A DNA stretch of 64,000 bases from Butyricimonas muris (GCF_046365375.1 NZ_JBKEIT010000009.1:186001-250000); one strand, 5' to 3'; numbered from the stretch's first letter, positions 16,808 to 26,300 are shown. Program-made: numbers and translations. Notes: a model not told the origin generated them from the letters alone.

Positions 16808-18547
16808 ATGAAAAAATTACTACCAACGATTATCATCTGTACCCTTTTCACGGGGATATTCAACACGAATCTCTTCGCGCAAAAGCAAAACAGGATTGAA
16901 AAACTTTACGAGCATATCGCGAGAGCCGAACGGGACAAATACGCGAGGGTAAAAGAGAGGATCGACCCCAAAAGTGCCGAAACGTATAAACATGAAATCG
17001 CTCTTGCTGATGCTTTGGAAACACTTCTTTTCGACCCGAATCTCGGGGCTGTAGAACCTTATCTGAAAACCAGTATGGAAGAAAACCGGCAAGATGACGG
17101 GGCTCGTGTTCGTTCCATCTGCCGGGATGCCGGCTTAAACTTCGAAACTTTCGTCTGGAAAGCCGATTCCACGATCTACGCTCTATTGACCTACTCCGAC
17201 ACACAATTACAAGATTCACGCGCCGTACTCGGATTATTGACAAAATACAAGTACATGATAACCCCGAAAATATTCGACTCGATCATCGCGCTAAAAGAAA
17301 AAGTACAGTTCGCCGATTTGAAAGCACAACCGACCTTGGGTAAATGTGAAACCTATTTCACCGATTTCGACACCTTGTATAACTATCCCGCCGTCGCTAC
17401 CATCTATAATAAACTATTGTACGACAATGTTTGCACTTGCACGACCGACTCAACCATATTGTTATATTTCAACAACCCTATACTGAAAACATTCTACGCG
17501 GGAGCGAAAGAACCCCGTCCTTATAAAACCGACGTGGAAAAGATGTATGACATCCATTTATACGACATGGTCAAAAACGCCAAAAAACCGGAAGAGATGA
17601 AAACTGCCATCAACGCGTACATCAACTGCCCGTATCTTTCCGGCTATTCAAGAAACTTTCTCCCGGAAGTCGAATACACGAATGACAGCGTTGATCTGGT
17701 AATCCTCATAGCCCAAGTTGATTCATCCACGCAACTCCCGCTTGTAAAACAATATTTACAAGAACACAAGTATAAACAGTTCAGAGATAAAGCCATCCAA
17801 TTAAGAGAACAATTCGTGGATTCCATGATTTGGACCACTCCGTCGTACACCAAATACTACACGGGCGACAAGATCATCCGAGAAATCCTTGTTTCGGGGG
17901 ACACCACCACGAATATTTATTATAATTACAATGACCACGGCTACCTGCTGCAATCCGTGAAAAAAACACGTGCAAAAGATTCTTGTTTATCAAACATCAC
18001 GACCACCTTTAAATACAACAACCTCGGCAAATGCTTCGAGGAAGAATCCGTGGATTCCCTATCCGGAAATATTCTGTGTCAAGTAAGTTGTCAATACAAC
18101 ATACAAGGGCATATCAGCATGAAAAACATCAAATGGAATAACGACAAGAGTCACACGGAAACCTATAACAATCAAGGACAACTCGTTCAAATACAAGAAT
18201 ACGACAACGGGCAAATATACGCCCAGACCGACTTGACATATGACAACAAGGGACGTTTAACACAAGAAATCAAAATAAACCTCAAACCGGACATCCACAA
18301 CCCGATCACGAAACAAACATCACATTACGATTACAACCCATATGGTTACTTGACCGTTATATCATACGAGAAGGAAAATTTGCAAAACGAAAAAATCACG
18401 GGTAACATTACCATCCATTACGATGAATTCGGTAATCAAGTCGATCCGCGATATAAATACGAGTACGACAACACCGGGGCATGGATCGCTAAAACCGATC
18501 CTCAAAATCCCGCCAACACGGAAAAGATAGAATATACCTATAAATAA
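16808..18547 (+). CDS. Exported protein with YD-like repeats, function unknown
   Basis: 579 residues. A signal peptide ends near TNLFAQ (residue 24). Residues 25-350 are mostly helical and not recognised. From about residue 370 to the end there are about eight short beta repeats of the form Y-x-Y-[DN]-x-x-G-x-[LW] (YNYNDHGYLLQ, FKYNNLGKCFEEE, LTYDNKGRLTQEI, YDYNPYGYLTVI, IHYDEFGNQV, YEYDNTGAWIAK). These resemble the YD/RHS-like repeats of secreted toxin shells and surface proteins. Here they are too few for an RHS cage and there is no C-terminal toxin domain. Cysteines are scattered through the N-terminal part. It is a single-gene unit with its own promoter, followed at once by a long hairpin. 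A periplasmic or surface location is inferred. Confidence 0.7.
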   Translation: MKKLLPTIIICTLFTGIFNTNLFAQKQNRIEKLYEHIARAERDKYARVKERIDPKSAETYKHEIALADALETLLFDPNLGAVEPYLKTSMEENRQDDGARVRSICRDAGLNFETFVWKADSTIYALLTYSDTQLQDSRAVLGLLTKYKYMITPKIFDSIIALKEKVQFADLKAQPTLGKCETYFTDFDTLYNYPAVATIYNKLLYDNVCTCTTDSTILLYFNNPILKTFYAGAKEPRPYKTDVEKMYDIHLYDMVKNAKKPEEMKTAINAYINCPYLSGYSRNFLPEVEYTNDSVDLVILIAQVDSSTQLPLVKQYLQEHKYKQFRDKAIQLREQFVDSMIWTTPSYTKYYTGDKIIREILVSGDTTTNIYYNYNDHGYLLQSVKKTRAKDSCLSNITTTFKYNNLGKCFEEESVDSLSGNILCQVSCQYNIQGHISMKNIKWNNDKSHTETYNNQGQLVQIQEYDNGQIYAQTDLTYDNKGRLTQEIKINLKPDIHNPITKQTSHYDYNPYGYLTVISYEKENLQNEKITGNITIHYDEFGNQVDPRYKYEYDNTGAWIAKTDPQNPANTEKIEYTYK

Positions 18548-18560
18548 ACACACGGTATTA

Positions 18561-18706
18561 CTCGAGTAATCCTAGGGTAATCCTACTTCTACACGCTTAC
18601 CGGGTCGATACACCTCACTTCTTTCGCCCTTACCTAACGGTGGAAGAAGTGATTTATAGCGAGCCCGTAAGCGAGTAGATATAGTATTACGGTAGAAATA
18701 CCCGAG
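18561..18706. repeat. Long gapless imperfect hairpin (63-nt arms, 20-nt loop)
   Basis: Bases 18561-18623 and 18644-18706 are inverted copies matching at 48 of 63 positions with no gap. The innermost 8 bases (CACTTCTT/AAGAAGTG) and the block CGCTTAC/GTAAGCG pair perfectly. It begins 13 bases after the stop of the YD-repeat gene. It could be a terminator-like fold, a structured RNA or a palindromic repeat element. Confidence 0.75.
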
Positions 18707-18764
18707 GTTTAAGGTTAATCAGACCTTACATTTTACTTCAGACCATCCAACTTAGAAGTACAAA

Positions 18765-18796
18765 TTTCTCAATTCCAATTTTTAATTGTACTTTTG
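18765..18796 (+). promoter_or_regulatory. Promoter for era
   Basis: TTTC, 20 bases, TACTTTTG: -33 box 3 of 4, -7 box perfect. The -7 box ends 22 bases before the era ATG. Confidence 0.6.
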
Positions 18797-18818
18797 TGCC
18801 CAATAAATTTTTGAGTAC

Positions 18819-19703
18819 ATGGAGCATAAAGCAGGTTTTGTCAATATTTTAGGAAACCCCAACGTGGGGAAATCCACCTTGATGAATCGATTAGTCGGGG
18901 AAAAATTATCGATTATCACATCTAAATCCCAAACGACGCGCCACCGCATTAAAGGTATCGTGAACGGGGAGGATTTTCAAATCGTGTTTTCCGACACCCC
19001 GGGAGTCGTGAAACCAAGCTACAAGATGCAGGAATACATGCTGGACTTCTCGAAAACCGCCATTATTGATGCGGATATTATTCTCTACGTGACCGACGTG
19101 GTGGAAAATTTCGAGAAGAACGCCGACTTCATCGATAAAGTGAAGCAAAGCGAAGTACCCATCTTGTTGGTATTGAACAAAATCGATCTGACCACGCCGG
19201 ATAAGCTGGATGCCCTGTTCGCGAAATGGAAGGAAATCATCCCGCAAGCGGAAATATTCCCCATCTCGGCAACCGAGAACTTCAACGTCGACAACCTGTA
19301 CAAGCGGATACTGGAATTACTTCCCGTCGGAGAACCTTATTTCGATAAAGAAGAAATAACCGATATGCCCGCTCGTTTCTTCGTGACGGAAATCATACGG
19401 GAAAAAATCCTGTTGCACTACGACAAGGAAATTCCCTACTCCGTCGAGGTGGTCGTAGAAGAATTCAAAGAAGAAGCCAAAAGAATCAATATCATGGCGG
19501 TAATTAACGTCGAACGTGATTCACAGAAAGGCATTATCATCGGACACCAAGGTGCCGCCTTGAAAAAAGTAGGCACGGAAGCCCGAGTAGACATCGAAGC
19601 TTTCTTCGCCAAGAAAGTGTTCCTTAACCTTTACGTCAAAGTACTGAAAGACTGGCGGAACAAAGAAAACGATTTGAAACGCTTCGGTTACAAACAACTA
19701 TAA
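18819..19703 (+). CDS. era: GTPase Era
   Basis: 294 residues, usual length. The GTPase domain has the P-loop GNPNVGKST (12-20), switch region TTRHRIKG, G3 DTPG, and G4 NKID. A C-terminal KH RNA-binding domain lies at about 200-290 (VVEEFKEEAKRINIMAVINV, then GIIIGHQGAALKKVGTEAR). Era binds the 3' end of 16S rRNA and helps 30S subunit maturation in the cytoplasm. It is followed 70 bases later by der, another ribosome-assembly GTPase. Confidence 0.97.
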   Translation: MEHKAGFVNILGNPNVGKSTLMNRLVGEKLSIITSKSQTTRHRIKGIVNGEDFQIVFSDTPGVVKPSYKMQEYMLDFSKTAIIDADIILYVTDVVENFEKNADFIDKVKQSEVPILLVLNKIDLTTPDKLDALFAKWKEIIPQAEIFPISATENFNVDNLYKRILELLPVGEPYFDKEEITDMPARFFVTEIIREKILLHYDKEIPYSVEVVVEEFKEEAKRINIMAVINVERDSQKGIIIGHQGAALKKVGTEARVDIEAFFAKKVFLNLYVKVLKDWRNKENDLKRFGYKQL

Positions 19704-19736
19704 CATTAATAACTAAAATTGAGATTGCAAATCATC

Positions 19737-19767
19737 ATTTTCAATTTTCAATTTTCAATTTTCAATT
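19737..19767. repeat. Short AATTTTC tandem repeat in the era-der gap
   Basis: About four head-to-tail copies of a TTTTCAA unit in the era-der spacer. It belongs with the other AT-rich repeats of this region. Confidence 0.6.
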
Positions 19768-19773
19768 TATAAA

Positions 19774-21081
19774 ATGAGTAATATTGTTGCCATAGTAGGA
19801 CGCCCCAACGTGGGAAAATCAACACTTTTCAATCGCTTGGTCGGTGGACGAGTAGCCATCGTGAACGAGGAAAGCGGTGTGACCCGTGACCGGAATTACG
19901 GAAAATCAGTGTGGAACGGTAAAGATTTTTCCGTCATTGACACGGGTGGGTACGTTTCTAACAGCTCAGATATTTTCGAGGAAGAGATCAACAAACAGGT
20001 ACTGCTGGCGATGGACGAAGCAGACGTGATTCTGTTCGTGTGTGACGTGGAATTAGGAATAACTGATTTGGATTACAGTTTCGCCCGTATGTTGCGAAAA
20101 GTCACGAAACCTGTTTACCTCATCGCCAACAAGGTGGATAATGGCGAACGTCTTTATGATGTTCACGAATTCTATAAACTGGGTGTCGGGGAAGAAATAT
20201 TCCCGATCTCATCTATAAACGGTTCCGGAACCGGTGAATTACTTGATAAACTGGTATCTCATTTCACGAGCGACCCGTTGGAAGACGAGAATGAACTTCC
20301 CAAAATCGCTATCGTGGGACGCCCTAACGTGGGAAAATCTTCCACCATTAACGCCCTGATAGACAAGGAACGGAATATTGTTACGGACATCGCGGGGACT
20401 ACTCGTGACACGCTGACCACCCGGTACAACCGCTTCGGGCATGATTTCTTGCTGGTGGACACTGCCGGACTACGTAAAAAAGCCAAAGTAAACGAGGACG
20501 TGGAGTTCTATTCCGTGATGCGTTCCGTGCGTGCCATAGAGGACAGTGACGTCTGTATGCTACTGATTGATGCCACCCGGGGTATGGAAGCCCAGGATTT
20601 GAATATATTCCACTTGATAGAGCGCAACCAAAAAGGTGTCGTGGTACTGGTAAACAAGTGGGACTTAATCGAAAAAGATAATAAAACAACGATTAACTTC
20701 GAGAAAGACCTGCGTGCTAAAATGGCGCCATTCAATGATGTAGAAATCATTTTCACTTCCGCGCTCACGAAACAACGTTTACTAAAAGCACTGGAAGCCG
20801 CCATTGAAACCTATCGCAACCGGGCTCAAAAACTGAAAACCTCGGAATTGAACCGCATCATGTTGGAGGAAATCGAGAACTACCCCCCACCAAGTTTAAA
20901 AGGAAAATACATCCGCATAAAATACGTGACTCAATTACCCACGAAAACGCCGACTTTCGCGTTTTATTGCAACTTACCGCAATACGTGAAAGAACCGTAC
21001 AAACGTTTCTTGGAAAACAAAATCCGTGAACACTGGAATTTCACCGGGGTGCCGATTCAAATATTTATGCGGAAGAAATAA
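19774..21081 (+). CDS. der: GTPase Der (EngA)
   Basis: 435 residues. Two tandem GTPase domains: P-loop GRPNVGKST at 9-17 and GRPNVGKSS near residue 180. Each has DTxG (DTGG, DTAG) and NKxD (NKVD, NKWD) motifs. A KH-like domain closes the protein (PTKTPTFAFYCNLPQYVKEP). Der acts in 50S subunit assembly. The 70-base gap from era contains AATTTTC tandem repeats and no clear promoter, so co-transcription with era is likely. Confidence 0.97.
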   Translation: MSNIVAIVGRPNVGKSTLFNRLVGGRVAIVNEESGVTRDRNYGKSVWNGKDFSVIDTGGYVSNSSDIFEEEINKQVLLAMDEADVILFVCDVELGITDLDYSFARMLRKVTKPVYLIANKVDNGERLYDVHEFYKLGVGEEIFPISSINGSGTGELLDKLVSHFTSDPLEDENELPKIAIVGRPNVGKSSTINALIDKERNIVTDIAGTTRDTLTTRYNRFGHDFLLVDTAGLRKKAKVNEDVEFYSVMRSVRAIEDSDVCMLLIDATRGMEAQDLNIFHLIERNQKGVVVLVNKWDLIEKDNKTTINFEKDLRAKMAPFNDVEIIFTSALTKQRLLKALEAAIETYRNRAQKLKTSELNRIMLEEIENYPPPSLKGKYIRIKYVTQLPTKTPTFAFYCNLPQYVKEPYKRFLENKIREHWNFTGVPIQIFMRKK

Positions 21082-21217
21082 ATGAGTTCATAAAGTTCAT
21101 AAGGTTTGTAAAGTTTATAAGGTGAAAAACTCGTGAATACTTTATAATACGTGTATCGTGTAAACTTTAAACCCCGAAGGGGTAACTTTATGAACTTTAT
21201 AAACCTTAAAAACTCAT
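21082..21217. repeat. Fold-back spacer upstream of rseC built of 9-nt units
   Basis: 34-nt arms (21082-21115 and 21184-21217) match at 27 of 34 positions without a gap. The left arm is itself made of 9-nt units like AGTTCATAA repeated about four times. A small perfect hairpin ACCCC-GAA-GGGGT lies at 21171-21183. The arms end one base before the rseC ATG. Confidence 0.7.
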
Positions 21218-21218
21218 C

Positions 21219-21638
21219 ATGGCAGCAAAGGACACAATAGAACACGACGGAATTGTTATAAAAGTAGAAAATAACGCCATTATCGTGCAGATACAAAATC
21301 AATCGGCGTGTGCTTCTTGTCATTCTAAGGGAGCGTGTGGCCTGTCGGAAGTAGCACAAAAGAATATCACGGCGGAAAAACCGAATGTTCCCGTGGCTGT
21401 CGGCGACAAAGTTATTGTTACCGCCAGTACCCGCAATGCCATGCTCTCGGTCGCATTTGCTTATATCATTCCGTCCGCGTTAATAATAGTACTTCTTGCC
21501 CTCTTGATCACGGCGGGGACAAGCGAAGTTATAGCTGCCGCAATTGTACTTCTAGCCGTTGCTGTTTACTTTGTTATCCTATATTTATGTAGGAATAGCT
21601 TCACCCGAAAAATAAAATTCAAGGTTAAAATAGCATAA
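21219..21638 (+). CDS. rseC: SoxR-reducing system / RseC family protein
   Basis: 139 residues. The N-terminal RseC domain has a cysteine cluster C31-x2-C34-x5-C40 (CASCHSKGAC), followed by GDKVIV and two membrane helices (about 75-95 and 100-120). RseC is commonly the first gene of Bacteroidota rnf operons, as here, 66 bases before rnfB. It is thought to help redox control with Rnf at the inner membrane. Confidence 0.9.
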   Translation: MAAKDTIEHDGIVIKVENNAIIVQIQNQSACASCHSKGACGLSEVAQKNITAEKPNVPVAVGDKVIVTASTRNAMLSVAFAYIIPSALIIVLLALLITAGTSEVIAAAIVLLAVAVYFVILYLCRNSFTRKIKFKVKIA

Positions 21639-21704
21639 CCTAGAAAAAAAATAATAACTTTACGGGCGCTATAACAAACTAGAGGAGACAAAATAAACAC
21701 CTTT

Positions 21705-22580
21705 ATGATGACTACTACCATTATCTACACTATTATTTCTTTGTGTGCCATTGGTATTGCGGCTGCCGTAATCCTGTATTTCGTGGCACAAAAGTTTAAG
21801 GTCGAAGAAGATCCTAGAATCGATATCGTGGAAAGTATCCTTCCCGGCGCGAATTGCGGGGGATGCGGCAAACCCGGGTGTAGGGGTTTCGCGGAAGCCA
21901 CGGTGAAAGCCACTTCATTGGATGGACTGTTTTGTCCGGTGGGAGGAGCGGATACGATGGCGAAAGTCGCTTCCGCTTTAGGCATGGAAGTAACAGCTCA
22001 GACACCACAGATTGCTGTCGTGAAATGCAACGGCACGTGTGACAATCGTCCACGCACGAGCACGTACGACGGGTACAAATCGTGTGCTATCGAACATTCT
22101 CTCTACCGGGGAGAAACCGATTGTACATACGGTTGTCTTGGTTGTGGCGACTGCGTCAACGTCTGCGCTTTCGATGCCATTCACATGGACGTCAACGGTC
22201 TGCCCGTTGTTTCCGAAGAAAATTGTGTTGCCTGCGGTGCTTGCGTTAAAGCCTGCCCGAGAAACATTATCGAATTGCGGAACAAGGGGCCCAAAGATCG
22301 CCGGGTTTTCGTGTGTTGCGTGAACAAAGACAAGGGAAACATCGCCCGCAAAGCTTGTACGGTTGCCTGCATCGGTTGTGGGAAATGCGTCAAAGAATGT
22401 CCTTTCGAGGCAATTACCTTGGAAAACAACTTGGCTTACATCGACTTCCGCAAGTGTAAACTTTGCCGGAAGTGCGTGAGCGCATGTCCGACACACGCGA
22501 TCCACGAGGTAAACTTCCCTCCGAGAAAGATTACCGAACCAGCGACCACGGAAGTGAAAAACAACGAATCGATTCAATGA
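21705..22580 (+). CDS. rnfB: Rnf electron transport complex subunit B
   Basis: 291 residues. An N-terminal membrane helix (5-28) is followed by the Fe-S domain C51-x2-C54-x4-C59...C77 (CGGCGKPGC, then FCPVGG) and several ferredoxin-type clusters (CLGCGDCVNVCAFDAI, CVACGACVKACP, CIGCGKCVKECP, CKLCRKCVSACP). It is the likely entry point for electrons from ferredoxin into the complex. It is co-directional with rnfC, 50 bases on. Confidence 0.97.
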   Translation: MMTTTIIYTIISLCAIGIAAAVILYFVAQKFKVEEDPRIDIVESILPGANCGGCGKPGCRGFAEATVKATSLDGLFCPVGGADTMAKVASALGMEVTAQTPQIAVVKCNGTCDNRPRTSTYDGYKSCAIEHSLYRGETDCTYGCLGCGDCVNVCAFDAIHMDVNGLPVVSEENCVACGACVKACPRNIIELRNKGPKDRRVFVCCVNKDKGNIARKACTVACIGCGKCVKECPFEAITLENNLAYIDFRKCKLCRKCVSACPTHAIHEVNFPPRKITEPATTEVKNNESIQ

Positions 22581-22630
22581 TTGCCGATTCAAACTAAAAT
22601 TTAAAATCGTAAATCTAAAATTAATACACC

Positions 22631-23962
22631 GTGCTTAAGACATTTAAAATTGGGGGTGTACACCCACCTGAAAATAAATTATCAGCACAAGGGGAAATCA
22701 TCACGTTACCCCTTCCCGAACAAGTGATCATACCACTATCTCAACATATCGGGGCACCTGCCGTTCCCACGGTGAAAAAAGGTGATACAGTTAAAGTAGG
22801 ACAACTTATCGGTCAAGCCGCCGGATTCATTTCCGCCAACATCCACAGTTCCGTATCGGGGACAGTCACGAGTATCGATCCCGTGGTGGATGCCAGCGGT
22901 TATCCCAGACCAGCCATCACGATAAAAGTCGAGGGTGACGAATGGGACGAGAATATATTGAAGGAACCGCTCGCGAAGCATCCCAATACTTTCACGAAAG
23001 AAGAAATCATCGCGGCTATCAGTGCCGCCGGTATCGTGGGTATGGGGGGAGCAACGTTTCCCACGCAAGTGAAATTATCCCCGCCTCCCGGAAACACGGC
23101 TGAAGTATTAATCATCAATGGTGTCGAATGTGAACCGTATTTAACGGCAGACCACCGTCTGATGCTGGAACACGGGAAAGAGCTTATCGCCGGGATTGAA
23201 CTGCTAATGAAAGCTCTTAACGTGAAACGTGCTATCGTGGGCATCGAGAACAACAAAAAAGACGCTATCGAAGAACTTGGCAAACACGCCAGATTGAGCG
23301 ACGGCATCGAGATATGCCCGTTAAAAATACAATACCCGCAAGGAGGAGAGAAACAATTGATACAAGCCACCACGGGTAAATTCGTTCCGTCCGGCGGACT
23401 ACCTATCGCCGTGGGAGCCGTCGTTCAAAACGTCGGGACAGTATATGCCGTTTACGAGGCTGTCATGAAACACAAACCGTTATTCGAACGGGTGGTTACC
23501 GTTACCGGGAAATCGCTGAAAGAACCGGGTAACTATCTATGCCGTATCGGGACACCGCTCTCTCAACTCATCGAGGCAGCCGGAGGACTTCCCGAGGACA
23601 CGGGAAAAGTGATCGGTGGCGGCCCGATGATGGGAAAAGCCTTGACGACAACCAACATTGCTATCACGAAAGGAACAAGTGGAGTATTACTCATGCGGCA
23701 GGAAGAATCCGTCCGGAAAGAGTATCGCAACTGTATCCGTTGTTCGAAATGCGTTACCGTATGCCCGATGGGATTGGAACCGTATTACCTGATGCAACTT
23801 AGCGAACACAACAAGCTGGATGCATTGGAAGCCGAAAAAATAATGGATTGCATCGAATGTGGTTCTTGTAGCTATACCTGCCCGGCAAACCGTCCGTTAC
23901 TCGACGTGATTCGCTTGGGTAAAGCCAGAACAGGACAAATGATACGTTCACGTAAAAACTAA
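22631..23962 (+). CDS. rnfC: Rnf electron transport complex subunit C
   Basis: 443 residues. It starts at GTG (22631), chosen because the family N-terminus KTFKIGGVHPPENK follows directly. It has the NADH/FMN-binding Rossmann-like part (GMGGATFPTQVKLSPP, then INGVECEPYLTADHRLMLEH), an SLBB region, and two 4Fe-4S motifs (CIRCSKCVTVCP and CIECGSCSYTCP). It exchanges electrons with NAD+ on the cytoplasmic side of Rnf. Confidence 0.97.
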   Translation: MLKTFKIGGVHPPENKLSAQGEIITLPLPEQVIIPLSQHIGAPAVPTVKKGDTVKVGQLIGQAAGFISANIHSSVSGTVTSIDPVVDASGYPRPAITIKVEGDEWDENILKEPLAKHPNTFTKEEIIAAISAAGIVGMGGATFPTQVKLSPPPGNTAEVLIINGVECEPYLTADHRLMLEHGKELIAGIELLMKALNVKRAIVGIENNKKDAIEELGKHARLSDGIEICPLKIQYPQGGEKQLIQATTGKFVPSGGLPIAVGAVVQNVGTVYAVYEAVMKHKPLFERVVTVTGKSLKEPGNYLCRIGTPLSQLIEAAGGLPEDTGKVIGGGPMMGKALTTTNIAITKGTSGVLLMRQEESVRKEYRNCIRCSKCVTVCPMGLEPYYLMQLSEHNKLDALEAEKIMDCIECGSCSYTCPANRPLLDVIRLGKARTGQMIRSRKN

Positions 23963-23965
23963 TTT

Positions 23966-24040
23966 AATTGTAAATTTTAAATTGTAGATTGTAAATTTAC
24001 TTGTCTTCAATTTAAAATTTAAAATCTAAAATTTAAAATT
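23966..24040. repeat. AT-rich fold-back spacer, rnfC-rnfD
   Basis: 32-nt arms (23966-23997 and 24009-24040), 27 of 32 matching and gapless, built from AATTTTAAA-like units. Nearly the same sequence recurs in the rnfD-rnfG gap. Confidence 0.75.
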
Positions 24041-24046
24041 ATTTGT

Positions 24047-25021
24047 ATGAGTAATTTCACCATATCACCCTCCCCTCACATTCATGGCGGGGATTCGATA
24101 GAAAAAAACATGTACGGGGTACTGATTGCCTTAATCCCCGCATTTATCTTTTCTATCGTGTTTTTCGGGATAGGAGCCATTCTGGTAACCCTTACTTCCG
24201 TGGCAGCCTGTCTGATCTTTGAATTTATTATCCAGAAATACCTGATGAAACAACGCCCCACGATATGGGACGGCTCGGCTATCATCACGGGTGTATTATT
24301 AGCGTTCAACCTTCCCTCGTCCCTTCCTTTATGGATTGTGATAATCGGTGCTATCGTGGCAATCGGTATCGGCAAAATGAGTTTCGGGGGATTGGGAAAC
24401 AATATTTTCAACCCGGCACTCGTGGGACGCGTATTCTTATTGATTTCGTTCCCGGTACAAATGACTTCTTGGCCTGTACCTCACGGATTTTCGACAGTAG
24501 ATGCCGTAACAGGGGCTACACCTTTAGCTATCGTGAAAGAAGCAGTAAAGAACGGGCAATCCGTGGCTGATGCACTTGCGTCCAGCGGAATTTCGACAAG
24601 CAACATGATTATCGGTAACATAGGAGGTAGCTTGGGAGAAGTTGCCGCTATCGGTCTTCTGCTCGGTTTCGCCTATATGTTGATTCGTAAAATTATTACA
24701 TGGCATATCCCCGTGACAATTTTCGCCACAGTAATCCTGTTTGCCGGAATATTGCACTTGGCAAATCCCGCACATTTTGCTGATCCCCTGTTCCATCTTT
24801 TCACGGGAGGTATGATGTTGGGAGCGATCTTTATGGCGACGGATTACGTAACATCCCCCATGACGCATAAAGGTATGATCATTTTCGGTATCGGTATCGG
24901 ACTACTGACCGTGATAATCCGTACCTTCGGTGCTTATCCGGAAGGAATGTCATTTGCCATATTGATCATGAACGGCTTCACCCCGTTGATCAACAGATAT
25001 TGTAAACCCGTTCGATTTTAA
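24047..25021 (+). CDS. rnfD: Rnf electron transport complex subunit D
   Basis: 324 residues with about eight to ten membrane helices. It contains the covalent-FMN motif VTGATPLA (Thr in the GAT core) near residue 155, and the RnfD/NqrB signatures FGGLGNNIFNPALVGRVFLL and ATDYVTSPMTHKG. It forms part of the membrane ion-translocation path. Confidence 0.97.
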   Translation: MSNFTISPSPHIHGGDSIEKNMYGVLIALIPAFIFSIVFFGIGAILVTLTSVAACLIFEFIIQKYLMKQRPTIWDGSAIITGVLLAFNLPSSLPLWIVIIGAIVAIGIGKMSFGGLGNNIFNPALVGRVFLLISFPVQMTSWPVPHGFSTVDAVTGATPLAIVKEAVKNGQSVADALASSGISTSNMIIGNIGGSLGEVAAIGLLLGFAYMLIRKIITWHIPVTIFATVILFAGILHLANPAHFADPLFHLFTGGMMLGAIFMATDYVTSPMTHKGMIIFGIGIGLLTVIIRTFGAYPEGMSFAILIMNGFTPLINRYCKPVRF

Positions 25022-25087
25022 ATTTTAAATTGTAGATTGTAAATTACTTACACTTGAAATTTAAAATTTAAAATCTAAAATTTAAAA
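25021..25087. repeat. AT-rich fold-back spacer, rnfD-rnfG
   Basis: Left arm 25021-25044 pairs with 25064-25087 at 22 of 24 positions. The right half is almost identical to the right arm of the rnfC-rnfD spacer. Its first base is the last base of the rnfD stop codon. Confidence 0.75.
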
Positions 25088-25094
25088 TCACAAG

Positions 25095-25691
25095 ATGATG
25101 GGAAAGAAATTAGAATCGAGTTTTAAAAATATGGTATTGGTGTTATTCTTGGTAACACTCATATCCTCAGCCGCCGTGGGAGTTGTCAACTCATTCACGT
25201 CGGGATTAATCGAGAAGGTACAAATCGAAAAACAGACACAAGCAATACGTGCCGTGGTCCCGACTTTCGATAATGACCCCATGACAGAAAAATACACGGT
25301 AAAACCTTCGGAAAATGAAGAAGAAGTTGAGTTTTATCCTGCCAAACAGAACGGGGAATTAGTAGGAACAGCCATTAAAACTTACACGAACGACGGATTC
25401 GGGGGAAAAATAGAATTAATGGTAGGTTTTACTCCCGACGGAACAATTTACAATTATTCCGTGTTGAGCCACAAAGAAACCCCGGGGTTAGGTTCCAAAA
25501 TGGATACATGGTTCGTGAAAGGTGCCAAAGGTGACATTACCGGTAAAACACCGGGAACGAAAGGACTGCAGGTTTCAAAAGACGGAGGGGACGTGGACGC
25601 TATCACGGCTGCCACTATTTCATCCCGTGCCTTTTTGGACGCAGTAAACCGGGCAGCCAAAGCGCTGGAAAAAGATACCAAACAAAAGTAG
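25095..25691 (+). CDS. rnfG: Rnf electron transport complex subunit G
   Basis: 198 residues. One N-terminal membrane helix (about 12-32) and a periplasmic FMN-binding domain. The flavinylation motif is DAITAATISS near residue 175, where a Thr takes covalent FMN. KETPGLGSKMD is the family's upstream signature. It follows rnfD and precedes rnfE by 21 bases. Confidence 0.96.
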   Translation: MMGKKLESSFKNMVLVLFLVTLISSAAVGVVNSFTSGLIEKVQIEKQTQAIRAVVPTFDNDPMTEKYTVKPSENEEEVEFYPAKQNGELVGTAIKTYTNDGFGGKIELMVGFTPDGTIYNYSVLSHKETPGLGSKMDTWFVKGAKGDITGKTPGTKGLQVSKDGGDVDAITAATISSRAFLDAVNRAAKALEKDTKQK

Positions 25692-25712
25692 AACAATCGA
25701 AAAAATAAAGAT

Positions 25713-26300
25713 ATGAACAACTGGCAAAACTTTACCAAAGGGTTCTTTAAAGAAAATCCCACCTTTGTACTATTGCTCGGGATGTGCCCCACGCTGGGAG
25801 TCACCACGTCGGCAATCAACGGCTTGGGAATGGGATTGGCTACCGCCTTCGTGCTCGTGTTATCCAACCTTGCTATCTCGCTCGTGGCAAACTTGATTCC
25901 CGATAAAATCCGTATTCCCGGATTTATCGTTATCATCGCGGCATTCGTTACCGTCGTTGATATGTGTATGGCAGCCTATCTACCTAGCTTGCACGAATCA
26001 CTCGGGTTATTCATCCCGTTGATCGTGGTAAACTGTATCGTGCTGGGACGTGCCGAATCTTTTGCTTCCAAGAACAAAGCCATTCCTTCCATGCTCGACG
26101 GATTAGGAATCGGTTTGGGATTCACGATGGCACTGACCTTGTTGGGATGCATCCGTGAAGTATTGGGTAGCGGAAAAATCTTCAACATCACCCTGTACAG
26201 TGAAAACTACGGAATGATCATCTTCGTGTTAGCCCCCGGAGCTTTCATCGCACTAGGTTACTTGATCGCGTTTATTAATAGAATAAGAAAAACCAATTAA
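25713..26300 (+). CDS. rnfE: Rnf electron transport complex subunit E
   Basis: 195 residues, six membrane helices, of the RnfA/RnfE/NqrD/NqrE family. Signature segments are LLGMCPTLGVTTSAINGLGM and IPLIVVNCIVLGRAESFASK. The paired RnfA and RnfE form the inverted-repeat membrane core that carries a 2Fe-2S centre near the conserved cysteines. Confidence 0.96.
   Translation: MNNWQNFTKGFFKENPTFVLLLGMCPTLGVTTSAINGLGMGLATAFVLVLSNLAISLVANLIPDKIRIPGFIVIIAAFVTVVDMCMAAYLPSLHESLGLFIPLIVVNCIVLGRAESFASKNKAIPSMLDGLGIGLGFTMALTLLGCIREVLGSGKIFNITLYSENYGMIIFVLAPGAFIALGYLIAFINRIRKTN

Noticed and set aside
21057..21359. Minus-strand frame encoding repeated YKLYKPYELYELI-type peptide
   Set aside because: The peptide repeats come from translating the 9-nt spacer repeats; it overlaps rseC on the other strand.
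23966..25087. Repeated AT-rich units that could suggest a CRISPR array
   Set aside because: The units are fold-back repeats without regular unique spacers and no cas gene is near.
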